Shown: positions 27,458 to 38,261, numbered from the stretch's first letter. The stretch: DNA of 64,000 bases from Vibrio xiamenensis (GCF_900100015.1 NZ_FNDD01000003.1:62001-126000), one strand, 5' to 3'. Notes: generated from the sequence alone by a model not told the origin. Translations and numbers: made by a program.

Positions 27458-28003
27458 ATGAGTGCTATTTACGATATCGAAGTCACTTCAATCGATGGCA
27501 AACCGCTAACGCTTGCAGAGTACCAAGGTAAAGTCTTACTGGTTGTTAACGTGGCCTCTGAATGTGGTCTCACACCACAATATGAAGCTCTTGAAGCGCT
27601 GTATAAAGAAAAGAAATCTCAAGGCCTTGAGGTTCTTGGTTTTCCTTGTAACCAGTTCGGTGCGCAAGAGCCTGGCAGCGAAGCGGAAATTCAAAGCTTT
27701 TGTACCAGTAAATTTGGTATTGAATTCCCGATGTTTTCCAAAATTGACGTCAACGGTGACAACCGTCACCCGCTCTACACTGAGCTTTTAAATGCGATTC
27801 CTGAGCGTACTTTCGCACCTGATAGCGGCTTTGTAGAGAAACTTAAAGGCTACGGCATTGAAGGTAAAGAAGGCGATATTTTGTGGAACTTTGAGAAATT
27901 CCTGATCAATAAACAAGGTGAAGTCGTGGCGCATTTTGCACCCGATATGGCGCCGGATCATGAGCTGCTACAACAAGCGCTCAATAAAGCCCTTGCTGAA
28001 TAA
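27458..28003 (+). CDS. Glutathione peroxidase (BtuE-type, cysteine form)
   Basis: Reduces hydroperoxides with thiols (glutathione or thioredoxin). 181 residues from the chosen ATG, which has AAAGGAAG upstream; an in-frame extension to 27347 runs through the trhO terminator and is rejected. Peroxidatic Cys36 in NVASECGLTPQY replaces selenocysteine; FPCNQFGAQEPG (second Cys plus Gln) and WNFEKFLI complete the catalytic tetrad pattern. Location is cytoplasmic or periplasmic without a visible signal peptide. A GC-rich hairpin and T run follow at about 28061-28083. Confidence 0.93.
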   Translation: MSAIYDIEVTSIDGKPLTLAEYQGKVLLVVNVASECGLTPQYEALEALYKEKKSQGLEVLGFPCNQFGAQEPGSEAEIQSFCTSKFGIEFPMFSKIDVNGDNRHPLYTELLNAIPERTFAPDSGFVEKLKGYGIEGKEGDILWNFEKFLINKQGEVVAHFAPDMAPDHELLQQALNKALAE

Positions 28004-28052
28004 CCGCCATAAGTTAGACAAGCGAAGCATCATAAACAACGCTTTTAAGCTT

Positions 28053-28085
28053 TAAAAAAGGCGCCCTAAATGGGCGCTTTTTATT
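28053..28085 (+). terminator. Rho-independent terminator after glutathione peroxidase gene
   Basis: GCGCCC (28061-28066), TAAAT loop, GGGCGC (28072-28077), followed by TTTTTTATTT. Confidence 0.85.
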
Positions 28086-28253
28086 TGATCAATTTATCAT
28101 CAACCCCAGTACAAAATCCCGCCACTCTCACCAAATGAGAAAACCCATCGATACATAAAATAAATTAACGTTGGGCTCACAAATTTGTTTTACTTATAAT
28201 AAAAAAACGAGATAATCGTCACACTATCACCTCCTTTATATTCTGTAACTTTT

Positions 28254-29444
28254 ATGACTCAACCTGTTTCTGTGGCGGACGGCGCTTCTCGTCACGTTCA
28301 ATATTTGCGCGTGTTTGCTTTAGGCTTCAGCGGCTTTATTTTTAACACCACCGAATTTGTCCCGGTTGGGTTGTTGTCTGATATCGCCCACGATTTTGGT
28401 ATTCGCCCAGCGTCTGCAGGTTGGATGCTGACTATTTACGCTTGGATTGTGGCGTCGATGTCACTACCAATGATGATGCTCACCAGCAAAATCGAGCGTA
28501 AGAAATTGCTGCTTGGCGTCTTTACGCTGTTTATCGCCAGTCATATTTTCTCGGTGTTTGCGTGGAGCTTTGAGTCACTGATCGCCAGCCGAATCGGAAT
28601 TGCGTTTGCCCATGCGATCTTCTGGTCGATTACCGCATCGATCGCGATTCGTGTCGCGCCTCCTGGGAAAAAAACCTTGGCACTGAGCGTATTGGCAACA
28701 GGTACATCACTGGCAATGGTACTGGGCGTACCCATTGGGCGCATTATCGGTCAATGGATGGGATGGCGTGCAACGTTTGCCGTTATTGGCGTGTGTGCAT
28801 TGCTGATCATGTTGGCTTTGATGCGCTTGTTGCCGAATTTGCCTAGCCTATTTTCTGGCTCAATGAAAAAACTGCCAGAGCTTTTGAAAAATCCGATGCT
28901 GATGGGCATGTACTTATTCATCTTCATCATTTTTAGCTCGCACTACACGGCTTACAGCTACATTGAACCGTTTATGAAAAATATCGGTCAGGCTAGTGAT
29001 GGCTTCACCACTTTATTGCTGCTGCTATTTGGCGGCGCGGGTATTTTAGGAAGCATTATATTTGGCACTTGGGGCGATAAAGCCAACACCAAACTGCTGC
29101 TTGCAGGTACGGCGATTATCATGGTGTGTATGTGCCTGATGCTCGCCAGCGTGAATCTGCACTGGGCGGCGATTAGTGTGGTACTCATTTGGGGCACCGC
29201 GCAGATGATCGTAACCCTAGCGATGCAAAGTAAAGTCCTCAATATTGATGCCAACGCCTCAGATATGATCATGTCGATGTTCTCTGGCATCATCAATTTA
29301 GGGATTGGTGCGGGCGCTTTGATTGGCAGCCAAGTGATTCATTTTAGTTCGCTGAATAACGTTGGTTATACTGGCGCTATTATCGCTCTTATGGCTCTGA
29401 TTTGGGCGAGTTTGCTGATGCGTCGTTACCCGATGATCCGCTAA
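28254..29444 (+). CDS. sotB: Sugar efflux MFS transporter
   Basis: Inner-membrane exporter of 396 residues with 12 helices, very close to E. coli SotB: shared stretches include FIFNTTEFVPVGLLSDIA, MLTIYAWIVASMSLP, GIAFAHAIFWSITASIAIR and HYTAYSYIEPFMKNI. SotB lowers intracellular arabinose or IPTG by efflux in E. coli; the substrate here is inferred. No clear ribosome site precedes the ATG; the 5' region is AT-rich. Confidence 0.92.
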   Translation: MTQPVSVADGASRHVQYLRVFALGFSGFIFNTTEFVPVGLLSDIAHDFGIRPASAGWMLTIYAWIVASMSLPMMMLTSKIERKKLLLGVFTLFIASHIFSVFAWSFESLIASRIGIAFAHAIFWSITASIAIRVAPPGKKTLALSVLATGTSLAMVLGVPIGRIIGQWMGWRATFAVIGVCALLIMLALMRLLPNLPSLFSGSMKKLPELLKNPMLMGMYLFIFIIFSSHYTAYSYIEPFMKNIGQASDGFTTLLLLLFGGAGILGSIIFGTWGDKANTKLLLAGTAIIMVCMCLMLASVNLHWAAISVVLIWGTAQMIVTLAMQSKVLNIDANASDMIMSMFSGIINLGIGAGALIGSQVIHFSSLNNVGYTGAIIALMALIWASLLMRRYPMIR

Positions 29445-29465
29445 TTCTGTCAAGGTCTCATTATC

Positions 29466-29493
29466 AAAAAAGGTCGCCAGCGCGACCTTTTTT
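29466..29493. terminator. Bidirectional rho-independent terminator
   Basis: AAAAAAGGTCGC / GCGACCTTTTTT, a perfect 12-bp stem with CAGC loop between the convergent sotB and LacI-family genes. Confidence 0.93.
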
Positions 29494-29542
29494 ATTGCCT
29501 GTAATACCGTCAATGTCGCCGCAACAAACCCCTTGATGCGAG

Positions 29543-30550
29543 TTACTCACTAAGCTGACGAGTTGACTCTCGCGCCACCAATTCACCACAATAACATTGG
29601 TGTGTAGCGGGCGCTGAGAGTTTGTTTGCCAGACGAATCGCCAAACTTACCGCTTGTTCCGTAATCTCGGTGATTGGTAACGACACCGTGGATAAACTCG
29701 GAATTGCATAGGCCGCGGCAGGTTCATTATCAATTCCAATCACAGACACATCTTGCGGTACGCGAATGCCGCTATCGTACAGCGCGCGAATCGCGCCAAT
29801 CGCCATGTCATCGTTACACGCAAAAATGGCGCTAAACGGTTGTTTGCTGGCAATCAGCGTCTGTGCCGCGCGATACCCGGCGAGCAAGGTATTATCGCCT
29901 TCCACCACCCAACTTGGATGCGGTGTTTGACCTAATTCCTCAAGTGCATGCTGATACGCTGAATAACGAATCGTACCGGTATCGCTATCCAGCGGTGAGG
30001 TAATACAAGCGATATTGCGATGGCCAAGCTGACACAAATGTTGCATCGCAGTACTGGCAAGTTGGTATTGATCCAACCCGAAGCTGTGAAGGTTGTTCGC
30101 CGATAACTGGCGATTAAGAATAATCAGCGGGACGTCCAAGCGAGTTTGTAGCTCGCTCAAATCGGCTTCAGAAAGGTGGCGACTGTAGACCAAAATGGCG
30201 TCGCAGCGCTGCATCATCAAAGTATCCAACGCTTCGCGTTCACCACTTGCGCTGTTTTTACTGTTCACCACCAGCAATTTCTTCTGCGCTTGCTGAGCAC
30301 CAAGCTCGGCAAAGTGCAGTACAGAGCCAAAATAATCGCTACGAAAATTTGGCAACAGCAGACCGATCGCATTGGACATTTTAGTCGCCAATGCCTGCGC
30401 CAAACTATTGGGCTGATAGCCAAGCTCTTGCATCGCAGCTAACACCGCATCACGCGTCGCGGCTTTGACTTGCCCAGTTTGATTGATTACTCGTGACACG
30501 GTCGCTTTTGATACGCCCGCTAATTTACATACATCGTTAATATTCGCCAT
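29543..30550 (-). CDS. LacI-family repressor, AscG-like
   Basis: Sugar-responsive repressor of about 335 residues. The N-terminal helix-turn-helix and hinge (ANINDVCKLAGVSKATVSRVIN, then LGYQPNSLAQALAT) is canonical LacI; a periplasmic-binding-protein-like core follows with IGIDNEPAAAYAIPSLSTV near the effector site. ATG at 30550 has GGAAG upstream; a GTG one codon earlier is less likely. Downstream of and co-oriented with the 6-phospho-beta-glucosidase gene, whose upstream region carries two AACCGGTT-centred operators, so it most likely controls that gene (AscG of E. coli binds a very similar sequence). Only 110 bp separate the genes; co-transcription is possible. Confidence 0.9.
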   Translation of the reverse strand: MANINDVCKLAGVSKATVSRVINQTGQVKAATRDAVLAAMQELGYQPNSLAQALATKMSNAIGLLLPNFRSDYFGSVLHFAELGAQQAQKKLLVVNSKNSASGEREALDTLMMQRCDAILVYSRHLSEADLSELQTRLDVPLIILNRQLSANNLHSFGLDQYQLASTAMQHLCQLGHRNIACITSPLDSDTGTIRYSAYQHALEELGQTPHPSWVVEGDNTLLAGYRAAQTLIASKQPFSAIFACNDDMAIGAIRALYDSGIRVPQDVSVIGIDNEPAAAYAIPSLSTVSLPITEITEQAVSLAIRLANKLSAPATHQCYCGELVARESTRQLSE

Positions 30551-30660
30551 CACAACTTCCGATATGGACCGCCCGGCACCAGATACCGGACGGCGAGTTT
30601 AGCGAAAACGGCTCACGAAATGAAATCCTTCACCAAATAGTGAGCGCCAGTTGGCAAAGG

Positions 30661-32115
<1,455 letters not shown>

Positions 32116-32186
32116 TCACTAAATCATGAGCAGATTGAATTGAATGATGGTGACTCACTGGCGCTCATTGTAGATCAATCAAACTC

Positions 32187-32221
32187 AAAATGTAACCGGT
32201 TTCAGAAACCGGTTACATTTT
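32187..32221. promoter_or_regulatory. 35-bp perfect palindrome with two LacI/AscG-type operators
   Basis: Seventeen bases (AAAATGTAACCGGTTTC) are mirrored exactly around a single central A. Each arm contains AACCGGTT, giving two overlapping sites close to TGAAACCGGTTTCA, the sequence I recall for AscG. It is 90 bp upstream of the 6-phospho-beta-glucosidase start and just beyond the YrhK stop, so it could also end YrhK transcription as a hairpin. Confidence 0.75.
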
Positions 32222-32248
32222 GTAATAATTATCATCGAACAGAAGTGA

Positions 32249-32551
32249 TTATAGGTGAGAAGGTGAATTGGGATTATGGCGATCGTAAACGCGTTTGACG
32301 TGAACAAGGCTAATCAATTTAATCGTCGGCTTAATTAGAAATTGCGCGCTGCCGAGAATAAATAACCAAGTGCCGATGCGCATCAGATCCTCAAACAAGA
32401 AAAAGCAACTACCAACAAAAAACCATATCGCAATCAGAAAATCGTTGAGTGCACCCAGCGCTTCATAACGGCGCTGAATGACTACATGCTCTTGACCCAA
32501 ATCCAACTCAAGTAAAGCGCTGTGCTGCGTTGAGATATTTTGCATTGCCAT
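32249..32551 (-). CDS. YrhK-family small membrane protein
   Basis: 100 residues with two membrane helices (about 38-55 and 62-78) flanking the motif FFLFEDLMRIGTWLFILGSAQFLIKPTIKL, typical of the YrhK domain. Function is unknown for the family. GGAGG ribosome site lies 7 nt before ATG. It stands between the isochorismatase-like and glucosidase genes on the same strand but with 117- and 151-bp gaps, so it is probably its own unit. Confidence 0.8.
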   Translation of the reverse strand: MAMQNISTQHSALLELDLGQEHVVIQRRYEALGALNDFLIAIWFFVGSCFFLFEDLMRIGTWLFILGSAQFLIKPTIKLISLVHVKRVYDRHNPNSPSHL

Positions 32552-32669
32552 AGTGCCTCCGTTTCAATGGATGAAGTTTCCACCTTAACGCGAGAGAAAC
32601 TAGCAATGCAAACTTAACCAATTTTAAGTATGGATTTCATTACGTTATGAAACAGACAATCACAGCAAG

Positions 32670-33218
32670 CTATTTGACCAACGCCAGTATCGACTTAAAT
32701 TCTGGTGACAAGCAATCCCCCAAAATTTCATACAAGCTCATTTCGACGCTGGTTAAACCGATGCGCTGCAGAGCACATTTATTGAGCGCGAGAATTTTGT
32801 TGTCTTCGTCGCGAGATGATACCGCGTCACTGACCACTTCGACGTAATAACCCAATTTGATCATACTTTGCGCGGTTTGATAGACACAGATATGCGCCTC
32901 CATGCCACAGATCAACCAAGATCGCACATTGGCCGCTTTCACGTAACTAAGAAACTCAGCACTCGAGCAAGCATCGAAAGTGTGTTTGGCAAGCGGCTTT
33001 TTTCCCGCCATCAAATTGGCCACCGCATCAACGCTCGGACCGAGTTTACTTGGCGTTTGTTCCAACCACAAAATCGGCATCGCTAGCGCTTGTGCGCCTT
33101 GAATCATTCGGCACACATTACTGATAGTGCGCTCGCTTTGGTGAACCTGTTTGGCTAAATTGCCTTGTACATCGATCACCACAAGCCCCGTATTTCCTTT
33201 CACCAACATCGGCTGCAT
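32670..33218 (-). CDS. Isochorismatase-family cysteine hydrolase
   Basis: 182-residue cytoplasmic amidase-like enzyme. Catalytic triad positions are recognisable: Asp in LVVIDVQGNL (about 16), Lys in LAKHTFDAC (about 79) and Cys in GMEAHICVYQTA (about 111). The fold covers nicotinamidases and other C-N hydrolases; the substrate cannot be assigned. M1 and M4 are both possible starts; AGG lies just upstream of M1. Confidence 0.87.
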   Translation of the reverse strand: MQPMLVKGNTGLVVIDVQGNLAKQVHQSERTISNVCRMIQGAQALAMPILWLEQTPSKLGPSVDAVANLMAGKKPLAKHTFDACSSAEFLSYVKAANVRSWLICGMEAHICVYQTAQSMIKLGYYVEVVSDAVSSRDEDNKILALNKCALQRIGLTSVEMSLYEILGDCLSPEFKSILALVK

Positions 33219-33556
33219 CCTGTTGTGGATAGTTATCGCTTTAAGTAAAGATCAACATTCACAGCGCGGCGACCAAGTCATAACGATTCAGGAGTATGCG
33301 CTAATAATCGTTAGAAAATTTGCTAAATAACCGGGGAAGCCGCAACTTAAGGTAATTTTCCGCCGCCAGAGCTCACAGAAATCGCAAGCGATAATTCTCT
33401 CAGCATAAATAGGAAAAAAGGTGCGTAAGCTCATAATTTCAAACCAGCAGTGGCAGGGCTTTTCTTAACCGGATCACGGTTTATTCGAAGTGAAATTTCT
33501 ATAATGAAACTGCGTTTCTAATTTAAAGATCCGTCATTTCATAAAGGAATAATAAC
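33219..33556. other. Divergent intergenic region before the pectinesterase gene
   Basis: 338 bp with no gene; the KdgR-like box and a ribosome site (AAAGGAAT) lie at its right end. Confidence 0.5.
33503..33523 (+). promoter_or_regulatory. KdgR-like operator
   Basis: AATGAAAC and GTTTCtAATT arms around TGC (core GAAAC-TGC-GTTTC at 33506-33518) resemble the pectin repressor KdgR box. It ends 33 bp before the pectinesterase start. No kdgR gene is in this window. Confidence 0.5.
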
Positions 33557-36154
33557 ATGAATAAGTCTGTAACTAGAGGACTTGGTCTGACCGCCATACT
33601 CTACTTTTCCTCTGCCGCCGCAACACCCTTATATGACGTGAAGGTTTCACAAGATGGTTCTGCTGATTACGCCTCGATTCAACAAGCGATCGACAGCGCT
33701 CCGCAAACCGAGCAACCTTATGTTATCTATATTCGTAACGGTGTGTACCATGAAAAGCTGCACATCACTCGCCCAAACATCTATCTGATCGGTGAAGATC
33801 GCGATAAGACCGTCATTACCGCGACCACGGCCAACAGCATGTTAGACGAAAACGGCAAAAAATTTGGTACGTTTGGGAGCCGAACCGTGAGCGTGGACGC
33901 CACGGATTTCAGCGCTCGCTCACTCACGATTGAAAATGGCTTTGATTTCCCTGCTAACCAAGCCAAGAGTGAAAATGATCCAACCCGCCAACGCGGTACT
34001 CAAGCTGTTGCCCTGCTGGTTTCCCACAACGGTGATAAAGCGCAGTTTAAAGACGTAAACCTCAGCAGTTACCAAGACACCCTCTATTTACGCGCCGGAC
34101 GTTCCTATTTTGATAACTCGAGAATTGAAGGCACCGTGGACTTTATTTTTGGCCACGGCACCGCGCTGATTGAAAACAGCGAGATTGTTGCTCGTTATCG
34201 CGATGATGGCAAAGCTGGAGAACCTCTGGGTTATCTAACCGCGCCAGCCACCAATATTGATTCGCCATTTGGTTTGGTGTTTAAGCACTGCCATCTGACC
34301 AAAGAAGCCAATGTGCCTGCTGGAAGTTATGGCCTTGGTCGCCCATGGCACCCAACCACCAAATTTGCTGATGGCCGCTACGCGGACCCTAATGCCATTG
34401 GTCACAGCGCGTTTATTGATTGCCAAATGGATGATCACATCTACGGCTGGGACAAAATGAGTGGTAAAGACATCAAAGGCGAAAAAATTTGGTTCTACCC
34501 ACAAGATTCACGCTTTTGGGAATACCAAAGCAGTGGCAGCGGCGCAGCTAAATCCGATACGCGTCCTGAGCTAAGTTCCGCACAAGCCGCCAAATACACC
34601 ACGCAAAACATTCTTTCAGGCTGGGCCCCCGATATATCTCTAGGCGAGAAAAGCGTGCTAAGTGGCCAAGTCACCCATGCCAGCATGGCATTCCCAGCGG
34701 TGGTGACGGTTAAAGACAGCCTAGGCAAAACCACCACGACTCAAACCAACGATAAAGGCCATTACCAAGCATCGATCGCAGCAATGACACCGCCACTATT
34801 GGTCTCCGTTGATGATCGCAGCGGCGCATCATGCCTGAAAAGCGATGGCAAACGTTCGGTATGTGCGACCTCGCTTGTCGTCGACGTCAACAATAACCAG
34901 ACCACTGTGGGTAACGTAAACCCGTTCAGTGATTTAGTGGTTTCAAGCGTCGCCGCGCAAGAAAATATCGACGGACCACAAGTGCTCGCCGCCGAAACTA
35001 AGCTGCCTGCACTGTCTCACCAAGCTTGGCAGCAAGCCAATCAAAATTTCACTACTGCGTTTGCAAGTGTGGTTAAAGCGCACGGCCTCGATCCACAGCA
35101 AGACTGGGATCCGGTCAATTATGCAGACAGCTATCAAGACGTGATGGATGAACTGGCATCGCAAGTGATTCACAACCTTGGCCACAACACCAAAACTGGT
35201 TTGTTAGCCAAAACCTCACTGTTCGATTTGACCTTCAAACCGATTGTCAGCCTCGATACCATTCCTCGCTATGAGTTGAGTGATGGCCAACTCGCCAAAG
35301 CCGATAAAGCAGTTCACAACGCCAAAACCAGACTGTTTATTGTCGGTGATTCAACGGCCTCGAATTACAGCCAAGACGTGTATCCACGTATGGGTTGGGG
35401 CCAGGCGTTTGCTAATAAATTCAGCAACGACGAACTGTTAGTGGTCAACGCGGCGCAATCTGGTCGTAGTTCACGTGATTTTATCAATGGTCGCTGGCTA
35501 AGCTACGTGGAGCCGTTGGTTCAACCTGGCGATTACATCTTCATTCAATTTAGCCATAACGATGAAAAATGTGATGGTTCAAAAGCCGGTCGTGGCCCGT
35601 TGGATGTTGCAACGCTCTGTACCTATCCAAACAGCGCAGATGGCAAAATGCAGTACCCAGCTGGACACAAAGATTTTTCATTCCAGTATTCACTTGAGCG
35701 TTATTTGGCGTTTGCGAAGCAGCATCAATTAAACCCTGTAATGCTGACCTCAGTGCCACGCGCTAAAACTGCTGACAACAAGAACGGCACGCCGATTTCT
35801 GTGCTTCAACACACCACCAAACAGAATAAAAACAACGGCTTCCAATTCTTTGGTGATTACACTGCAACGGTTCGCCAAACCGCGTTGGAAAACCAAGTTC
35901 CGCTGCTCGATATGCAAACTCGCGTGTTAACCATGGCCAATCAAAAAGCGCCGGATGAGTGGAAAAACTTATGGCTGGTGGTCGACCCAAGTCAGTACCC
36001 ATATTATGAAGGTCGCTCGGGTACATTGGTTAAACCGGATGTGACTCATTTTCAAAAAGATGGCGCGGAAGCGGTGGCGGACTTAGTGGCTGAAGCACTA
36101 AAAGCGCATAAATCGCTATCCAAGTTAACCGATAAGCTCACTCCTGCATCTTAA
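33557..36154 (+). CDS. Secreted two-enzyme pectin protein: pectin methylesterase (CE8) fused to rhamnogalacturonan acetylesterase (CE12)
   Basis: 865-residue exported protein that would strip methyl and acetyl groups from pectin, opening it to lyases. Signal peptide about 1-22. The pectinesterase beta-helix (about 25-335) has SYQDTLY with Asp174, EGTVDFIFG with Asp195 and GRPWH with Arg262, the full catalytic set. A linker of about 180 residues (about 355-580) includes a small beta-domain (VLSGQVTHASMAFPAVVTVKD) like carboxypeptidase-regulatory modules. An SGNH esterase domain follows (about 590-860) with GDSTASNY, GWGQ, SGRSSRDF, QFSHND and the C-terminal DVTHF Asp-His pair, as in rhamnogalacturonan acetylesterase. 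A strong ribosome site and KdgR-like box are upstream; a terminator follows. Confidence 0.92.
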   Translation: MNKSVTRGLGLTAILYFSSAAATPLYDVKVSQDGSADYASIQQAIDSAPQTEQPYVIYIRNGVYHEKLHITRPNIYLIGEDRDKTVITATTANSMLDENGKKFGTFGSRTVSVDATDFSARSLTIENGFDFPANQAKSENDPTRQRGTQAVALLVSHNGDKAQFKDVNLSSYQDTLYLRAGRSYFDNSRIEGTVDFIFGHGTALIENSEIVARYRDDGKAGEPLGYLTAPATNIDSPFGLVFKHCHLTKEANVPAGSYGLGRPWHPTTKFADGRYADPNAIGHSAFIDCQMDDHIYGWDKMSGKDIKGEKIWFYPQDSRFWEYQSSGSGAAKSDTRPELSSAQAAKYTTQNILSGWAPDISLGEKSVLSGQVTHASMAFPAVVTVKDSLGKTTTTQTNDKGHYQASIAAMTPPLLVSVDDRSGASCLKSDGKRSVCATSLVVDVNNNQTTVGNVNPFSDLVVSSVAAQENIDGPQVLAAETKLPALSHQAWQQANQNFTTAFASVVKAHGLDPQQDWDPVNYADSYQDVMDELASQVIHNLGHNTKTGLLAKTSLFDLTFKPIVSLDTIPRYELSDGQLAKADKAVHNAKTRLFIVGDSTASNYSQDVYPRMGWGQAFANKFSNDELLVVNAAQSGRSSRDFINGRWLSYVEPLVQPGDYIFIQFSHNDEKCDGSKAGRGPLDVATLCTYPNSADGKMQYPAGHKDFSFQYSLERYLAFAKQHQLNPVMLTSVPRAKTADNKNGTPISVLQHTTKQNKNNGFQFFGDYTATVRQTALENQVPLLDMQTRVLTMANQKAPDEWKNLWLVVDPSQYPYYEGRSGTLVKPDVTHFQKDGAEAVADLVAEALKAHKSLSKLTDKLTPAS

Positions 36155-36212
36155 ACCAAAGCGTTTGATGACCCTCGTGTCCGCTCAACTAAGGCGGACA
36201 ATATTCAAACTT

Positions 36213-36245
36213 CCCCTTAATCCTCGTGGTTAAGGGGCTTTTTCA
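36213..36245 (+). terminator. Terminator after the pectinesterase fusion
   Basis: CCCCTTAA / TTAAGGGG stem with 9-nt loop, then CTTTTTC. Also suited to the convergent yqfB gene. Confidence 0.8.
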
Positions 36246-36587
36246 TCCGTTCAAACTGTGGCTAGCTAAACCCTTTATTAATTCAAACTGAATTTCGTAG
36301 AGCTGCTCAATGCCGGGATAGATATCTGCAATCACCTGTTTAAGCTGCTCTAGGCTCATATTTTCCTGCTCGGCATGCTGGTGATTTAACTCGCTAAAGC
36401 CCACCGCTGTCACCGCCAAAATACGCAATTGGCAAAATTGGCGGTCGGTTTCAAACGTCGCAACGTCGACAATCGAGCCGATCACGAAATCTTTTTCACT
36501 TTCATCACGCAGGGTAATGGTCTTTTTCCCGGCCAGAATATCGGCTTCAAAACGTTCAAAGAACGTCATTTTGCTCAGTCCAGACAT
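36243..36587 (-). CDS. yqfB: N4-acetylcytidine amidohydrolase (ASCH domain)
   Basis: Small (114-residue) ASCH-fold enzyme; E. coli YqfB deacetylates N4-acetylcytidine. Shared motifs: MTFFERFEADILAGKKTITLRDESEKDF, HAEQENMSLEQLKQVIADIYPG. I chose the ATG at 36587 (MSGLSKMTFF) because GAGAG lies 7 nt upstream; an in-frame ATG at 36662 adds 25 residues without homology. Confidence 0.92.
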   Translation of the reverse strand: MSGLSKMTFFERFEADILAGKKTITLRDESEKDFVIGSIVDVATFETDRQFCQLRILAVTAVGFSELNHQHAEQENMSLEQLKQVIADIYPGIEQLYEIQFELIKGLASHSLNG

Positions 36588-36956
36588 ATTTTTGCTCTCA
36601 ATGGGTGTGCGGCTATTGGAAGAATGCTCAAAGTAAGATACTGAAAAGTGAGTGAAATACAACGTTGAACGGTTTTTTATTCATCGACATAGCTATAGGG
36701 TTTACTGTTCGAATCGATGAAAAAAGCCACAAAGTGGTTATAATTCATAAATATTCTGTATAACTTGCTAATAGCCAGAGAATAAACCTAATACTTTTGG
36801 TTTATTTGGTGTTAAAAACCAGCATCACATAGTGATCTAGATCACATTAGAACATAAGTTACACGCTTTTGTTTTCGCGTTTTTCGTTTCCCCTGCTAAC
36901 CTCCTGCTCGCTTCGCAATGACGCCGAAGTGCATAAAACTATAAGGAGTGTTCTCT
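36588..36956. other. Divergent region yqfB / DAACS carrier
   Basis: 369 bp without a gene; holds a near-consensus CRP site and an AAGGAG ribosome site for the carrier gene. Confidence 0.55.
36831..36846. promoter_or_regulatory. CRP site upstream of the DAACS carrier
   Basis: AGTGA-TCTAGA-TCACA, 9 of 10 consensus positions, with the palindromic core GTGATCTAGATCAC. Centre is 118 bp before the carrier start. Confidence 0.8.
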
Positions 36957-38261
36957 ATGAATACTAAAAAAACCTTGTCTTTAACCAGCCGAGTAATTAT
37001 CGGTATGGTCGCGGGGATTTTGACAGGCTTTATTATTCGTAGCCTTTTTGCCGACAACGGATTTGTCGATGCCTACATAGTTAATGGACTGTTTGACGTA
37101 GGCGGTAAAATTTTTATCGCAAGCTTAAAAATGCTAGTTGTGCCGTTGATTTTCGTCTCACTGGTATGCGGTGTTAGCTCACTAAAAGACATGTCAACGC
37201 TGGGCCGCATGGGCGGTAAAACCCTTGCGTTCTATATCACCACCACTGCCGTTGCGATTACTCTGGCACTGACCATGGGGACACTGTTCCACCCAGGTGA
37301 AGGTGCAGACTTGACTGCAGCCAGCAATTTCCAATCTGCCGAGGCGCCCTCTTTAGGACAAGTCCTTATCGACATGTTCCCAACCAACCCTATTAACGCC
37401 ATGGCGGAAGGCAAAACGCTGCAAGTATTGGTGTTCGCGATTCTATTTGGGGTGGCGGTAAGCGCATCAGGTAAAGCCGGCGAGCGTATCGCAGGTGTCT
37501 TTTCCGATCTTAATGAAGTGATCATGAAACTGGTCGCGCTGCTGATGTTGGTTGCGCCTTACGGCGTGTTCTTCTTGATGGCGAAGCTGTTCACAAGCCT
37601 TGGCTTAGACGCAATCATTAACCTAGCGGCCTACTTCTTAGTGCTCACCGCGACGTTACTTATCCACGGTTTTGTCACTTACGGCGTGATGTTTAAAATC
37701 TTCACTGGCCTAAACCCAATGACTTTCTTCCGCAAAATGGAAGATGCCATCATGTTTGCCTTCTCGACCGCATCATCCAATGCCACCATTCCGGTGTCGA
37801 TGGAGACGGCGAAAAACCGCATGGGCGTTGACAACAAAATCGCCTCATTCACCATTCCGCTAGGCGCGACAGTGAATATGGACGGTACCGCAATCATGCA
37901 AGGTGTGGCGACCGCGTTTATTGCGCAGGCGTTTAACATCGACCTATCGATGGGCGATTACCTATCCGTCATTCTAACCGCAACCTTGGCTTCTATCGGC
38001 ACTGCGGGCGTACCTGGTGTTGGTCTGGTCATGCTGGCAATGGTACTCAACCAAGTCGGTCTGCCGCTTGAAGGTATTGCACTGATCATGGGTGTTGACC
38101 GTCTTCTGGATATGATTCGTACTGCGGTCAACATTACCGGTGATAACTGTGTGTCTGTGATTGTTGCCAAATCTGAAGGCGCACTGGATGAGAGCCGCTT
38201 CTTAGACCCAAATGCCGGTGAAAAAGAAGAAGAGTTTACCTTGAGCAACCAAGACGCTTAA
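36957..38261 (+). CDS. Dicarboxylate/amino acid:cation symporter (DAACS family)
   Basis: Inner-membrane carrier of 434 residues of the glutamate-transporter fold, importing dicarboxylates or acidic/neutral amino acids with Na+ or H+. Diagnostic motifs: FSTASSNATIPVSM (HP1 serine-rich loop), TVNMDGTA (TM7 NMDGT) and DRLLDMIRTAVNITGD (TM8). ATG at 36957 has AAGGAG 8 nt upstream; a GTG at 36948 inside that site is unlikely. TM8 carries Arg in DMIRT plus ITGDN, usual for acidic substrates. Strong CRP site upstream fits use of alternative carbon sources. Confidence 0.93.
   Translation: MNTKKTLSLTSRVIIGMVAGILTGFIIRSLFADNGFVDAYIVNGLFDVGGKIFIASLKMLVVPLIFVSLVCGVSSLKDMSTLGRMGGKTLAFYITTTAVAITLALTMGTLFHPGEGADLTAASNFQSAEAPSLGQVLIDMFPTNPINAMAEGKTLQVLVFAILFGVAVSASGKAGERIAGVFSDLNEVIMKLVALLMLVAPYGVFFLMAKLFTSLGLDAIINLAAYFLVLTATLLIHGFVTYGVMFKIFTGLNPMTFFRKMEDAIMFAFSTASSNATIPVSMETAKNRMGVDNKIASFTIPLGATVNMDGTAIMQGVATAFIAQAFNIDLSMGDYLSVILTATLASIGTAGVPGVGLVMLAMVLNQVGLPLEGIALIMGVDRLLDMIRTAVNITGDNCVSVIVAKSEGALDESRFLDPNAGEKEEEFTLSNQDA

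Noticed and set aside
36588-36662. 25-residue N-terminal extension of YqfB
   Set aside because: No homology to YqfB; internal ATG has GAGAG at the right distance.
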